A stretch of DNA of 52,995 bases from Deltaproteobacteria bacterium (GCA_002731275.1 PCBK01000032.1:1-52995); one strand, 5' to 3'. Shown: positions 15,995-26,160, counted from the stretch's first letter. Program-made: numbers and translations. The notes: generated from the sequence alone by a model not told the origin.

Positions 15995-17845
15995 ATGGAT
16001 GATCTCCAGGCACCTGTGCGTGTCCTCTTTGTCGAACAAAAGAGCGGCCAAGCCCTCATGAAAAAACAGGGCTTCATGCCGATCGATGCGCTCACATTAC
16101 GACACCCAACCACAAAACAACTGATGCAAGGTTACGAGTTGCCAACTGACCAACTCCAACCATTGCTCGCAACACTCGACAAGCGTTCGATCACATACGA
16201 ACAACCAAATACATCGTCCTTTTCGACGTCATACACGACATCGCTCCCCGAGCGCCTCGCACAGTGGCACCCAGATGCCCTGGAAGCACGTACCATCGGA
16301 CATTTTATTGGGACATTCCTCGACATCTCAGGGACCGCGACTGCGCGCGCGACCTTCTACAACACAGCCGAGGAGCAGCGCGCCGCAGTCGAACACCAGC
16401 ACGAACGCATGTTCTCACTCGATCGTGGCCTGTACTGCGCACTCATGACATTGCCAGGGACGACAGATTTCAATCGTCAGCTCGCGATCAAGAAACTCCT
16501 GCACCAACCAAGACGCCCACATCATCAAGCGTTGTTGAGTGATGCAGAGGAGCTAAACATCCTTCGATGGTTGGTGCAGACACTACCACCGACACGCATG
16601 CTGAAGATGTTTGTCATGCTCAAAGAGAGCCGAGTCAACAACGCTCGCACGAGAAAACTGATGCTTCGCAGTCTATTGAGCCACCCAAGGCTTGAGCTGT
16701 GGTGCACACGTTACCGCAAAAAACTCCGCATCGTCCTGGAACACGCGCTAGGGCAACGAATGAGCGGCATTGTGCGCAGTATCACCAAAAAAGCGCCCTC
16801 TTCGTGGAACGACAAGGAGCAGAACATTCTCCACAAACACATAGGGAAACACGGCCATGCGTCGCAACAGAAGAAAGTGTACGAGTGTGTCAGCTTCATC
16901 CTCGGAAATGAAGAGCATCTGTGTCTCCCGCTGCTCAAAGCGTACAAAGCGGCCAAGCACGATCTCGAAGAGGGAAAGCGCCTTCCCTACGAAACTCTCG
17001 AAGGAATCAGGAGCACATACCACAAAGAGATCCCCACAACCCAAGTGTTGTCACTGACCAAAGGACAACTGACTGAGGGCCAAAAGATCGGTATGCAGCG
17101 AGCTGCGGAAAAAGCAGGCGTCGAAGTCACGTTCGATCCGAACAAACAGAGCGCGTTGAGGTTGTACATTTACAGCTTTGAGCGTGGTATGGACGAGTCG
17201 ATCAAGCAGGCGCTCCAAAAGAAGGCGACACAAGCGGCGCAAAACTTACCGACCCGTTGGAAGCACGCCGGGCTCCTCGTAGACGCTTCAGCTTCGATGA
17301 TGGGTGACTCAACACAGGCACTCCGTCCGATGTCCGTCGCCCTCGCGACGAGAGATATGCTACGTGCGGCGAGTGAGACCTCCTCGGTCCTCTACTGTGG
17401 AGGGCGTCACGAAGAAGAGACCGGACTGACCTACCCGTGCGGTGGGACTTCACTGGCAGAAGGGCTGATCCAATTGCTGCGTGACACTCCTGACGTCGTC
17501 TTCATCCTCTCGGATGGATACGAAAACTCTCCAGCAGGTCGTCTCGCGGAGGTCATCAAACAGATCCGTAAGCTTGGTATCAACACGCCCATCTACCAAT
17601 TCTCCCCTGTATTTGGTGCGGAGAGTGGTGGTCTACGATGTCTGGCCAAAGATCTGATCCCAGCGTTGCCTGTGACATCTCCCCAGGACATGGGGCTCCC
17701 ACTGCTCAAAGGGATGCTTCAAAATGAACCTGTCAAAGCGCTGCAAGGACTGCTCACGCTCACGACAAAGCTTCTCTCTGGTCAGGTGCACAAGCAAATG
17801 ACAGCGAAACCACCGCATACACCACTCAACGCAAAGGTCGCCTGA
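15995..17845 (+). CDS. von Willebrand A protein, possibly TROVE/Ro60-like
   Basis: The 616-residue protein has a helical, HEAT-like N-terminal two thirds and a vWA domain at about 420-580. The metal-ion site is intact: DASAS in LLVDASASMMG (about 426), a Thr in GGTSL (about 482) and the Asp in FILSDGYEN (about 506). A helical region followed by a vWA domain is the plan of Ro60/Rsr (TROVE) proteins, ring-shaped binders of Y RNA, and the segment ARTRKLMLRSLLSHPRLELW resembles TROVE helices, but this is not decisive. AGGAGG sits 8 nt before the ATG at 15995; an overlapping GTG 9 nt upstream is unlikely. No signal peptide, so cytoplasmic. The ARPP-1 gene follows after 71 nt and probably works with it. 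Confidence 0.7.
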   Translation: MDDLQAPVRVLFVEQKSGQALMKKQGFMPIDALTLRHPTTKQLMQGYELPTDQLQPLLATLDKRSITYEQPNTSSFSTSYTTSLPERLAQWHPDALEARTIGHFIGTFLDISGTATARATFYNTAEEQRAAVEHQHERMFSLDRGLYCALMTLPGTTDFNRQLAIKKLLHQPRRPHHQALLSDAEELNILRWLVQTLPPTRMLKMFVMLKESRVNNARTRKLMLRSLLSHPRLELWCTRYRKKLRIVLEHALGQRMSGIVRSITKKAPSSWNDKEQNILHKHIGKHGHASQQKKVYECVSFILGNEEHLCLPLLKAYKAAKHDLEEGKRLPYETLEGIRSTYHKEIPTTQVLSLTKGQLTEGQKIGMQRAAEKAGVEVTFDPNKQSALRLYIYSFERGMDESIKQALQKKATQAAQNLPTRWKHAGLLVDASASMMGDSTQALRPMSVALATRDMLRAASETSSVLYCGGRHEEETGLTYPCGGTSLAEGLIQLLRDTPDVVFILSDGYENSPAGRLAEVIKQIRKLGINTPIYQFSPVFGAESGGLRCLAKDLIPALPVTSPQDMGLPLLKGMLQNEPVKALQGLLTLTTKLLSGQVHKQMTAKPPHTPLNAKVA

Positions 17846-17916
17846 GCGCCCACAAGCAGCCGTGGTGATCAGGGAAGATGTTCTCCCTCGCGAGTGAGAA
17901 CGTATGGAGAAAATCG

Positions 17917-18990
17917 ATGCTGAAAAAAATCAAAAATATGTTCAACAAGAGCGCGCCTGACGATCAACAGGGGGACGCACTGACCATCGGTGATCTGCTA
18001 CATGGAACACAGCCAGGTTCTATGCAGTCCGTTGGACTGATGCAGGTCATCCCGCTCACAAGCACCCTGGAGGACGATCGGTTTATCTCGCCGATGGAGG
18101 CGAATGTTTGGACAGAGGGTTATGGACAACTGTCCTTCGAAAATCCCAGCTCACAAACGTTGCTCATTCCGACACATACGGGTTTCATCGTCAAACAAAA
18201 GGCACAAGATCACGCAATGGCTCACGCCGGCCTGATCGGTCCTAAAAAGCAGAAGCTGTACAAAACCGCGATGTGTGTACAGGCAACACAGGGAGGTATG
18301 ATTAGCAAGGGACCCCACAAGATGATGATCTTGCCCCACTCCTTGCGCGAAAAAGCTCTCCATGTACGAAAAGAGACGAATTACGACAAACTCTGGCAAG
18401 ACATCAGCCAATTCAACGACAAGAACGGCCAGCAAGAGGTCGGCGATCTCGTATTGTTCACGAATGCCTTCAAGGAGCAGCTCGATCAATTTGTCGCGGA
18501 GTTCGAGTGTGTCCCCGATCAAGTCGGAGCGATCATCTTGCTCGCAGGGCAAGTTGTTGGGATCGAACGTGCTCCTTCAGTCCAATACTGGCGCTCCATC
18601 TGGAGTGCGCTGATCCGTGAATGTTATGGTTCCAAAGCGATTGAGCTCACCCGAGAGTTGGGGAAAGATGTCCCACTACCTGAGACCCGTGTCCCTCTTC
18701 AGACGGAGCAAGTCCACACACTCGATGACCTCGCGCAGGCACTCAAAGCGGCGCAACGAGCAGAAGACGAGATCGCAAAAGAGCGTGTCAGAGAGCTACT
18801 CGATATCCCTGTGGATGCCGAACAAGAAGACGAAACGCTTGGTGAACTGCACGTCCAAACGATCAAGAGCGAGCTCTTTGTCGGCCAACTTGTCCGAGAC
18901 AAAGAACGTATCTGTTACGCGTCTTTGATCAACTCCGAAGATCTCGCCAAGCGACGCAAATGGCAAAAAGCCAACGCGTTCTCCATCTGA
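17917..18990 (+). CDS. ARPP-1 (DUF6569)-like protein
   Basis: This 357-residue cytoplasmic protein resembles the ARPP-1/DUF6569 family. The first half holds the usual beta-rich module (VWTEGYGQLSFENPSSQTLL, TGFIVKQKAQDHAM, HKMMILPHSLREKAL). The second half has the most telling match: a helix pair ending in FECVPDQVGAIILLAGQVVGIERA, which is the family's 'xxQVGAVVxIxGxVVGL' segment, then YWRSIWSALIRECYG. The C-terminal 100 residues are charged and helical. The ATG at 17917 (GGAG 8 nt upstream) is favoured over one 13 codons earlier. The biochemical role of the family is not known. Position behind the vWA gene suggests a two-protein unit. Confidence 0.65.
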   Translation: MLKKIKNMFNKSAPDDQQGDALTIGDLLHGTQPGSMQSVGLMQVIPLTSTLEDDRFISPMEANVWTEGYGQLSFENPSSQTLLIPTHTGFIVKQKAQDHAMAHAGLIGPKKQKLYKTAMCVQATQGGMISKGPHKMMILPHSLREKALHVRKETNYDKLWQDISQFNDKNGQQEVGDLVLFTNAFKEQLDQFVAEFECVPDQVGAIILLAGQVVGIERAPSVQYWRSIWSALIRECYGSKAIELTRELGKDVPLPETRVPLQTEQVHTLDDLAQALKAAQRAEDEIAKERVRELLDIPVDAEQEDETLGELHVQTIKSELFVGQLVRDKERICYASLINSEDLAKRRKWQKANAFSI

Positions 18991-19084
18991 ATCCCCCAAC
19001 TCACCTTTTGCACCCTCCCCTCTCGCGTTGTATACTCACCTCATCACATTGGCTCACAACCCCACAAACGATCGAGTCCCAAAG

Positions 19085-19936
19085 ATGGCGAGACAGAAGC
19101 CGACACAACGCTATAGCATCCAACATATCCAGGCCCACACGATGCAACAGAGACGCGATGAGCTCGTACTCGAAGAGCCTCTGGAGCTGCGCTTACAATT
19201 TACGATGTCCGGACACATGTTGACCAAGAGCGTGTCGATTACGATGCGCACCCCTGGAGAAGACTATGCCCTCGCGGCTGGTTTTCTATTCACAGAAGAC
19301 ATCATCTCAAGCGCTGATGACATCGAAAAGTTCGACTATTGTGTGGGGAAGGAGACGCAGGCGTTCAACATCCTGACGATCCGCCTCAAAGAAGGCGCGA
19401 CCTTCGATCCGGAAAAACTCGTCCGCCACTTCTACACAACGTCGAGCTGTGGCGTATGTGGCAAAGCATCGATCGACGCGCTTGAACACAGAGGGCTTCA
19501 AACGATCCCAGTCACAAAGAACAGCCTCACAGTCTCCACACTCTACGAGCTCCCCGATCGAATGAGAGAAGCACAAGCGATCTTCGAGAAGACAGGTGGT
19601 TTGCACGCCGCAGGGTTGTTCTCTTTCGAGGGAGAGCTTATCGATCTTTACGAAGACATCGGGCGACACAACGCCGTCGACAAGCTGATCGGAGCCCGCT
19701 TACTCGATCGAAAGCTGCCTCTACAAGACACGATCTTGTTGGTGAGTGGTCGCCTTGGATTTGAGATCACACAAAAAGCGATCAGCGCAGGGCTGCCAAT
19801 CGTCGCGTCTGTCGGTGCTCCATCTCACTTGTCGGTGGAGCTGGCGAGGCGCTTTCAGATGACCCTCGTTGGATTTGTGCGTGAGCAAAGATGTAACGTT
19901 TACTCCGTCCCCGCACGCCTCGACCACACCCGCTGA
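19085..19936 (+). CDS. fdhD: FdhD sulfur carrier for formate dehydrogenase
   Basis: FdhD takes sulfur from a cysteine desulfurase and passes it to the molybdenum cofactor of formate dehydrogenase. The 283-residue protein has normal length and the conserved CGVCG motif (about 122-126) whose cysteines carry the sulfur. Family blocks GGLHAAGLF, YEDIGRHNAVDKLIG and LVSGRLGFEITQKA are all present. The ATG at 19085 (MARQKP) is chosen over an upstream TTG; neither has a strong ribosome site. No formate dehydrogenase or molybdopterin gene is in the window, so the client enzyme is encoded elsewhere. Confidence 0.93.
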   Translation: MARQKPTQRYSIQHIQAHTMQQRRDELVLEEPLELRLQFTMSGHMLTKSVSITMRTPGEDYALAAGFLFTEDIISSADDIEKFDYCVGKETQAFNILTIRLKEGATFDPEKLVRHFYTTSSCGVCGKASIDALEHRGLQTIPVTKNSLTVSTLYELPDRMREAQAIFEKTGGLHAAGLFSFEGELIDLYEDIGRHNAVDKLIGARLLDRKLPLQDTILLVSGRLGFEITQKAISAGLPIVASVGAPSHLSVELARRFQMTLVGFVREQRCNVYSVPARLDHTR

Positions 19937-20106
19937 CACCTCTCAAAACAAGATTTTTCCCTACAAAATAGAGTCCTTACACAAACAATGTCGAGATACG
20001 ACATCTCTGTTCAGTATGTTGTCCTCATAGACAGACGTGGCTTACAGACAAACAAATCTTCATGCACCCAATATAAAAGAAGATAAGGACACACAGGAGA
20101 AGGCTC

Positions 20107-21300
20107 ATGTTAGAAGGATTGAAACACATTCCATGGGGTCAATTACAACATGCACAAGGACCTGCGTCAGACATCCCGACATTGATGCGCTTGTTGACAT
20201 CGGACATCAAAGAAGACCGAGAATACGCCTTCTACGCCTTTTACGGAAATATCTGGCATCAGGGTGTCGTCTACCAGGCGACGCCTTTTACGGTCCCATT
20301 CTTCCTCGCGCTGCTCTCCAATCCAGAGACAGAGGACAAAGATGAGATCGCTCTTCTACTCGCTCACATCGCAACAGGCGCTTCACCCTTTGAAAACGAA
20401 CTGCCTCCCTACGATGAGTTTCCAGGGTTGACCCTCGTTGAAGAACAACAAGACAAAGAAAAAGCCAGAGAGTGGGTACGTAGTGCCCGCACAGCTGTTG
20501 CAGAGGGCATCGATCTGTATCTCCAGTTGATCGCGTCGGCTCCCACTGAGCTTTGCCTCGCGACGTCCTACATCTGCTCCAAATACCCAGAACACAGCGA
20601 ACGAATTGTCCCTGTTCTCTACAAACGCCTCGCGCACACACAAGACAACAAGATCAAGACAGGTTTGTTGTTGAGTTTGCGCGAGCTTGCACAAAGCTCT
20701 CCCTCTGCCATGGCGACCTACGCAACCTATCTCAACGATCACAACCAACTCGTCCGGTGGGCAGCTGCGACGTGTCTGACACAGCTCACCGAACACGAGC
20801 CCCCCAAAGAAGCGGTCTCAACACTCTTACACACGATCGCTCACCCAGACAACATCTCAAACACCTACCTGAGCCTTCCTTGGGCCAATGGCGATATCAT
20901 CGGTGACACGAGCCTCTTTTTGTGCAATCTCGATCCAAAGATCGTCGAATTTGCGATCCCAGCGTTGGTCGAAGCGTTACATCTCATTGCTCCTTACAGT
21001 GCCCTTAACATCGCCTATGCGCTGTTGAGTATTGCCTTTGGTGAAGAAGAAGATGGTCGCGAGCTTGAAACCCTCAACAAACGCCAAAAGTGCGTCCTGA
21101 CTGCGATCTTGCAAAGCCAAAACCTGTGGACAATCAACGGAAATATGTTCGAGATCCTCGAAACATTTGGTTTCCCAGGGTGGCGAGATGAGCTTCATGA
21201 CTTCCTCAAACAACGTCATGCTTGCAACATCATCGAGCTCGATCAGATGAGAAAACATGCACCCCCAACATTCCTCACCCCATTTAAAGCGACCGCGTAA
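20107..21300 (+). CDS. HEAT-repeat protein
   Basis: The 397-residue protein consists of helical HEAT-like repeats, for example LVRWAAATCLTQLTEHEPP and VPFFLALLSNPETEDKDEIALLLAHIATG. The N-terminal block with YAFYAFYGNIWHQGVVYQATPFTVPF is typical of a widespread family of bacterial HEAT proteins of unknown role. There is no signal peptide or catalytic motif; it probably binds a protein partner. AGGAGAAGG precedes the ATG. It ends 15 nt from the convergent LRR gene. Confidence 0.8.
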   Translation: MLEGLKHIPWGQLQHAQGPASDIPTLMRLLTSDIKEDREYAFYAFYGNIWHQGVVYQATPFTVPFFLALLSNPETEDKDEIALLLAHIATGASPFENELPPYDEFPGLTLVEEQQDKEKAREWVRSARTAVAEGIDLYLQLIASAPTELCLATSYICSKYPEHSERIVPVLYKRLAHTQDNKIKTGLLLSLRELAQSSPSAMATYATYLNDHNQLVRWAAATCLTQLTEHEPPKEAVSTLLHTIAHPDNISNTYLSLPWANGDIIGDTSLFLCNLDPKIVEFAIPALVEALHLIAPYSALNIAYALLSIAFGEEEDGRELETLNKRQKCVLTAILQSQNLWTINGNMFEILETFGFPGWRDELHDFLKQRHACNIIELDQMRKHAPPTFLTPFKATA

Positions 21301-21315
21301 AAGACGCTCCTGACA

Positions 21316-24300
21316 TCACGAGATATGGCACAAAGGCAAGACGTCCTTCAGATAGGCTCTTCCACGATCCGTCACGTTTGTCCCAAACAAAAACAACGTC
21401 CGCAATTGCGCCAAGCGCGAGACATATCTCACCCCCTCATCACCGATCTGTGTATCCCACAACCCCAACTCTTGTAGAGCGTGTAGATCCTGTAAAAAGA
21501 TCAACCCCTGGCAGGTGATCTTTGTGCGACCAAGCCCAAGTTTCCGAAGTTTTTCAAAGTGACTGAGAAAACGTAGTCCCTGATCATCGACAAGTGTTCC
21601 GTTGAGATTAAGCGCACGAAGTTGATTGAGCGGCACGATAAAGCGAAGCCCTTCACTGTCGATGACTGTACCTTTCAGGCTCAGGCCTTGCAGGTTCCGG
21701 AGTCGCGCGAGGACCTTCAGGCCGTCGCTTGTGATCTCGGTATACGCGAGCTTCAAAGATCTCAGTCCGTAAAGGTGTTGGATCCCCTCCAAGGTGGCAT
21801 CATGAATGGATGTGTTCGACAGATCGAGGGCTTGAAGCTCTGTTAAGACACCGATGTGTTTGATCACTTCATCTTTGATCTTCGTCCCACTTAAAATGAG
21901 CTTCCTAAGCAAAGGGAAATAGGTGAGCGCACCAAGATCGCGATCGGAGACGTCGATCATTTTGAGATCGAGCGTCCGCAAATCACGAAGAGGTTCGAGC
22001 TGCGAAAGACCGCGCCCTGTGACTTGTGTGCTCTGTAGACTGAGCGCTTGCATATATGTCAAATGCCTGATCGCGGCGATCCCTTCGTCACCAATAGAGG
22101 TCGCTTCGAGATTCAGGACACGCAGCGCCTCCAGCGTGGAGAGGTGTTTCAATCCTTCATGGTGAATGTTTGTAGAGCGCACGTTGAGGACTTTCAGTGT
22201 TTTCAGCAGAGAGAGAGACTTCATACCAGCGTCACCGACATTTGTCTTTTCGAGATTGAGTGCTTCGAGCGCAACACAGGCCTTCACACATTCAAGCCCT
22301 TCATCCGTGACTTCTGTTTTTCCCAGGTGGAGTTTTTTGAGTTGTGGCAACTTTTGCAACACCCGCAACCCCCGATCGGAGATCGATGTCCCTTGTAGAT
22401 CGAGCTCTTCAAGCTGCGTCAACGTCCCAAGCTGCAACAACCCCATATCGGAGATTCTCGTCTCACTAAGACGGAGCCTCTTTAACCCCTTCATCTCGCG
22501 AAGAAACACCGCGCTCTCGTCCGTCAGCGAAGTCCCACTGAGGTCCAATGTCTCAAGCTCATCCAATCCTTGCAGGTGTTGCAATGAGCGATCTTGTAAG
22601 GAGGTATGTTGGAGCTGTAATGTCCGAAGTTTCTTGGCGGAGCGAAGTGTCTGGAGCGCTTCACCGGAGATCTCCTTTGGCAACTCAAGAACGGACAAGG
22701 AAGGTAGCATCGCAATACTCTCGACACCCTTCTCTGTGACGTGTGTACCACGTAATTTAAGCGTATGAAGAGCAGAGAGAGCCTTTAAGTGAGACAAACC
22801 ACGATCCGTGATCGCGGTCCATTCCAAATCGAGATATTCGAGCTTGGTGAGCTTGCCGATAAAACGAAGCGCTCTGTCGTCGATGTGTGTTGCGTGAAGG
22901 CGTAGTGTTGTAAGCGATTTCAGACTCGAAAGTTTCTCTACGCCGTAGAGATCAAGATCAGTGGAGGAGAGATCAAGGCTCGTCAACTTGTCGAACAAAC
23001 AAATCGTGTTGGTGCAATGTGAAGAGACATGTGTCGAGGCGAGGGAGAGATATTCCAAGGCTGGAAGCACACCCAAAGAGGCAACCCCTTCATCATCGAT
23101 TTCGAGTTGGCTAATATCGAGAGAGGTGAGCTGTGTGTGCTCGGCCAGATACGCGAGTCCTTGATTGGTCACGACAGTACCACCCAACCAACAACGCTGA
23201 AGCGCAGGCAACTGGCCGATCACACGCAATGTCGCGTCGCCGATGCTCGCGCCTCGAAAGTCAACCTCCCGTAAGGCAGGTAACTCTTGTAAGTGTTGCA
23301 CGGAGTGCTCGTTGAGGAACGTCCCCATCAAACGCAGTTCACGTATATCCTTGCGTTCGCGAACCCATGAGAGACCGTCGGACTTCAAACGCAACGCCAA
23401 CTTCCTCCGCTCGTCAGGCGAATTGGGAGCGGAGTGCTCATCCGCCTCCGTCGACAGCACCGAGAAGTCCAGTTTTTCAATGGTGTGAGCACCACGTAGC
23501 TGCGCGAGCGCGTTCTCTTCAAGCCGCCACCATCTCAAGTCGAGTACGCCCCCCTGTGCAGTGTCGGGCGCCTCCAAGTTGGGGAGCGGTTCACACACCA
23601 CGACCATATGTTGTGAGAGTTCTTGGACCAATCGCAACCCATAGCACGTCGAAGGCAGCTCCAAGTACTCGAGCTTTTCCATCGAGAGGAGCGCTTCGAG
23701 GCCCTTTTCGGAGATATGTGTCCCCCTCAAGAAGAGTTTTTTGAGCGCTCGGTGATGCGCAAATTCTTCGAGCGTATCGTCGTCCAAGGCAGTCCAACGA
23801 AGATCGAGTTCTTCGAGTCTTTGGATCTTGGAGAGCTGTTTTAACCCTCGCCCCGAGAGTGTCGTCCCAGTGAGCACAAGCCTACGAAGCGAGGGGATGC
23901 GACAAATCGGTATAATCGCACGGTCATCAATTTCTGTGTGCGCGAGGGAGAGAGAGGAGAGGGATGTCAGCGCGGGGAGCTCTTTGGCACCTTCGGAGGA
24001 GATCGAGGTCCCATCCAACGACAAGTCGAGAAGATGGGGGAGTACAGTGAGCAGCTCAAGGGCGTTGTCAGTGATCGAAGTGAAAGAGAGATCGAGCGCA
24101 CGAAGGGACAACAACGCACAGAGGGCCTGCATAGCACCATCATCGATCAACGTGTCGTGTAAATCGAGCCGCTCAAGTTCGAGCAAGGAGCCAAGGTGGA
24201 CGAGTCCTTCGTTGGTTGTCTTTGTCGACCAAAGTACCAACTCACGTAATCGATGAAATCCCCCAAGCCACCTGAGACCACGAAGATCCACATCACTCTC

Positions 24301-24420
24301 AGAGAGATCGATATATGTGACTTGTTGGTGTTCTTGTTGTTGGCTTTTCTCTCGGAGAAGTGCCCCAACATGCTTTTGCCCAGAAAGATCCAAATGACTC
24401 GCGTGCTTCAAAATCACCAC
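21316..24420 (-). CDS. Giant leucine-rich repeat protein
   Basis: Almost the whole 1034-residue protein is built of 24-residue leucine-rich repeats of the form LxxLxxLxxLxxLxLxxTxIxDxG, about 35-40 copies. Typical units are LLQLGTLTQLEELDLQGTS, LRVLQKLPQLKKLHLGKTE and LKHLSTLEALRVLNLEATS. Repeats break down around residues 245-335, which may be an island domain or hinge. There is no signal peptide or membrane helix, so it is a cytoplasmic solenoid. The start is uncertain: the frame begins GTG GTG ATT TTG directly behind GAGGA, so the second GTG or the TTG may be used. It lies 60 nt downstream of a kinase that carries the same repeats, which suggests a shared partner and a common origin. Function unknown. 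Confidence 0.88.
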   Translation of the reverse strand: MVILKHASHLDLSGQKHVGALLREKSQQQEHQQVTYIDLSESDVDLRGLRWLGGFHRLRELVLWSTKTTNEGLVHLGSLLELERLDLHDTLIDDGAMQALCALLSLRALDLSFTSITDNALELLTVLPHLLDLSLDGTSISSEGAKELPALTSLSSLSLAHTEIDDRAIIPICRIPSLRRLVLTGTTLSGRGLKQLSKIQRLEELDLRWTALDDDTLEEFAHHRALKKLFLRGTHISEKGLEALLSMEKLEYLELPSTCYGLRLVQELSQHMVVVCEPLPNLEAPDTAQGGVLDLRWWRLEENALAQLRGAHTIEKLDFSVLSTEADEHSAPNSPDERRKLALRLKSDGLSWVRERKDIRELRLMGTFLNEHSVQHLQELPALREVDFRGASIGDATLRVIGQLPALQRCWLGGTVVTNQGLAYLAEHTQLTSLDISQLEIDDEGVASLGVLPALEYLSLASTHVSSHCTNTICLFDKLTSLDLSSTDLDLYGVEKLSSLKSLTTLRLHATHIDDRALRFIGKLTKLEYLDLEWTAITDRGLSHLKALSALHTLKLRGTHVTEKGVESIAMLPSLSVLELPKEISGEALQTLRSAKKLRTLQLQHTSLQDRSLQHLQGLDELETLDLSGTSLTDESAVFLREMKGLKRLRLSETRISDMGLLQLGTLTQLEELDLQGTSISDRGLRVLQKLPQLKKLHLGKTEVTDEGLECVKACVALEALNLEKTNVGDAGMKSLSLLKTLKVLNVRSTNIHHEGLKHLSTLEALRVLNLEATSIGDEGIAAIRHLTYMQALSLQSTQVTGRGLSQLEPLRDLRTLDLKMIDVSDRDLGALTYFPLLRKLILSGTKIKDEVIKHIGVLTELQALDLSNTSIHDATLEGIQHLYGLRSLKLAYTEITSDGLKVLARLRNLQGLSLKGTVIDSEGLRFIVPLNQLRALNLNGTLVDDQGLRFLSHFEKLRKLGLGRTKITCQGLIFLQDLHALQELGLWDTQIGDEGVRYVSRLAQLRTLFLFGTNVTDRGRAYLKDVLPLCHIS

Positions 24421-24480
24421 TCCTCACATCACGACAAACACACACTTACTTTGTCATGTCGAAGAGAAGCGACAATGACA

Positions 24481-26160
24481 TCACAGGTGAATAGTACATT
24501 GTGGTCGTTGTGAGAGCAATTCACTCCGTACTTTTTCGCTCACAGAGGTCCCGGAGAGGTCGAGAAACTCTAACGCCTCAAGGGCGACCAGCTGGCGCAC
24601 ACCGGCGTCTGTTACGCTCGTGTTTGTAAGATGAAGTTCCCGCAAGTGTTTCATCTTTTTGAGTGTCTTCAACCCCTTGTCGGTCACATGTGTGTCCTGG
24701 AGGACCAAGCAAACGAGTTGGGGCATATACGTCAATTGCTTGAGCTTTGCGTCTCCAATCGCCGTCCCTGAAAGATCAATGGAGTCGAGCTTTGGAAAGG
24801 AGCGGAGTGTTTTGAGACCATGATCGGAGATCGATGTGCGCCAGAGATTGAGCTCTTCGAGCTGTGAGAGTGTGCTGAGGGTCGCGAGTCCTTTATCGGA
24901 GAGCGCGGTATAACCAACGAATAACTCTTTGAGTTGGTGTAATGGGGTCAGATGCACACAATCTTCATCGCGTAACCCAGTCTCCCAAACATTGAGCTTT
25001 TCGAGGTTTGTACATTGTGAGACAACACGCCAACCACGTATTCCAGGCTTCGTGCCGCTCAAGTCAAGCTCGATGAGATCGTTCTTATTCTCGATCGCTT
25101 CGAGCGCGCTATCGACGTCACTGCAACCTGCGAGGGACAACGTCGTGGGGGGCTGTGTCACAGGTTCGTCTTGCTCAACCGGGGCTGGTCCTTTCTCCGA
25201 GACAGAACGCCTGTATCGGCTGGTGTAGGGCTTTTTTTCGGCCTTTGTTTCAGTGACCTCGATCGTCCCACCTGAAAACGCCGCCTCAAACGCGTCACCA
25301 AATTCGCGGATCGTCGCATAACGTCGCGTTGGTAACGCTTCGAGCGCTTTGAGCAATACCTCATCGATCGCCTCAGGCAAGAGCCCCACCCTGTTTTTTT
25401 CGGCGAGAAAAACGGATGGTCCGGGCATACGCCCATAGAAGAGCTCACCAGTGAGCGCCTGATAGACAACAACACCAAGCGCGTAGACATCGACTTGTTC
25501 GGAGAGAACGCTTCCTTTGCGAAGCTGCTCAGGAGCCATGTACACAGCTGTACCGGATCCATCAGAGAGAGGGACCTCTTCGTGAAGACGTCGAGCGATC
25601 CCAAAGTCCAGGATATGTGCGTGACCTTGTGTATCGATGAGAATATTGGAGGGTTTGATATCGCAATGTACGATACCTTTTTTGTGCGCGTAGGCGAGGG
25701 CATCGACGAGTTGTTGTACGATTTTGCGTGTGTGTCTGATCGAGAGTGGAGGGAGTTCGTTGCGTCGACGTCCTTCTTCAAGAAGTTGCCCAAGTGACCC
25801 ACCTTCGACAAGTTCCATCGTAAAAAAGCGCTGTCCTGTTTCAGGCAAGACATCGAAGTCAAAGGTGCGGACAATGCCTTCGTGTTTGAGGCTCTCGTTG
25901 AGTGCGAGTTCATCAGCGAGTACGGACTGCTCAATTTGGGAGTAAGCGGGATGAAGGAGTTTCATCGCGAGATCTTTTTTGCGTAGCTGATCGTAGGCAC
26001 GGTAGACGAGCCCCATCCCTCCTTCGCCAATACACTCACCGATCAGATAACGATCACGCACGAGTTGTCCAGCTTGCAAACGTTGGTTTGGTACAGAGGA
26101 GGAAGACTTCTCAAGCTCGACACCCTCACCACCTGTCACAAAAAGATCGACATCAGCCAT
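24481..26160 (-). CDS. Cytoplasmic Ser/Thr kinase fused to leucine-rich repeats
   Basis: The 559-residue protein has a kinase domain at about 35-300: GEGGMGLVYRAYD, LAMKLL with the catalytic Lys, HCDIKPSNILI, ILDFGIARR and YMAPEQL. All catalytic residues are present. A linker and then eight or nine 24-residue leucine-rich repeats (about 340-559) follow, of the same consensus as the giant LRR protein next door (for example LATLSTLSQLEELNLWRTS). No membrane segment is seen, unlike plant LRR receptor kinases, where repeats come first and lie outside the cell. The ATG at 26160 has AGGAG 8 nt upstream. The LRR part likely picks substrates or senses a partner, perhaps the giant LRR protein encoded 60 nt downstream. 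Confidence 0.9.
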   Translation of the reverse strand: MADVDLFVTGGEGVELEKSSSSVPNQRLQAGQLVRDRYLIGECIGEGGMGLVYRAYDQLRKKDLAMKLLHPAYSQIEQSVLADELALNESLKHEGIVRTFDFDVLPETGQRFFTMELVEGGSLGQLLEEGRRRNELPPLSIRHTRKIVQQLVDALAYAHKKGIVHCDIKPSNILIDTQGHAHILDFGIARRLHEEVPLSDGSGTAVYMAPEQLRKGSVLSEQVDVYALGVVVYQALTGELFYGRMPGPSVFLAEKNRVGLLPEAIDEVLLKALEALPTRRYATIREFGDAFEAAFSGGTIEVTETKAEKKPYTSRYRRSVSEKGPAPVEQDEPVTQPPTTLSLAGCSDVDSALEAIENKNDLIELDLSGTKPGIRGWRVVSQCTNLEKLNVWETGLRDEDCVHLTPLHQLKELFVGYTALSDKGLATLSTLSQLEELNLWRTSISDHGLKTLRSFPKLDSIDLSGTAIGDAKLKQLTYMPQLVCLVLQDTHVTDKGLKTLKKMKHLRELHLTNTSVTDAGVRQLVALEALEFLDLSGTSVSEKVRSELLSQRPQCTIHL

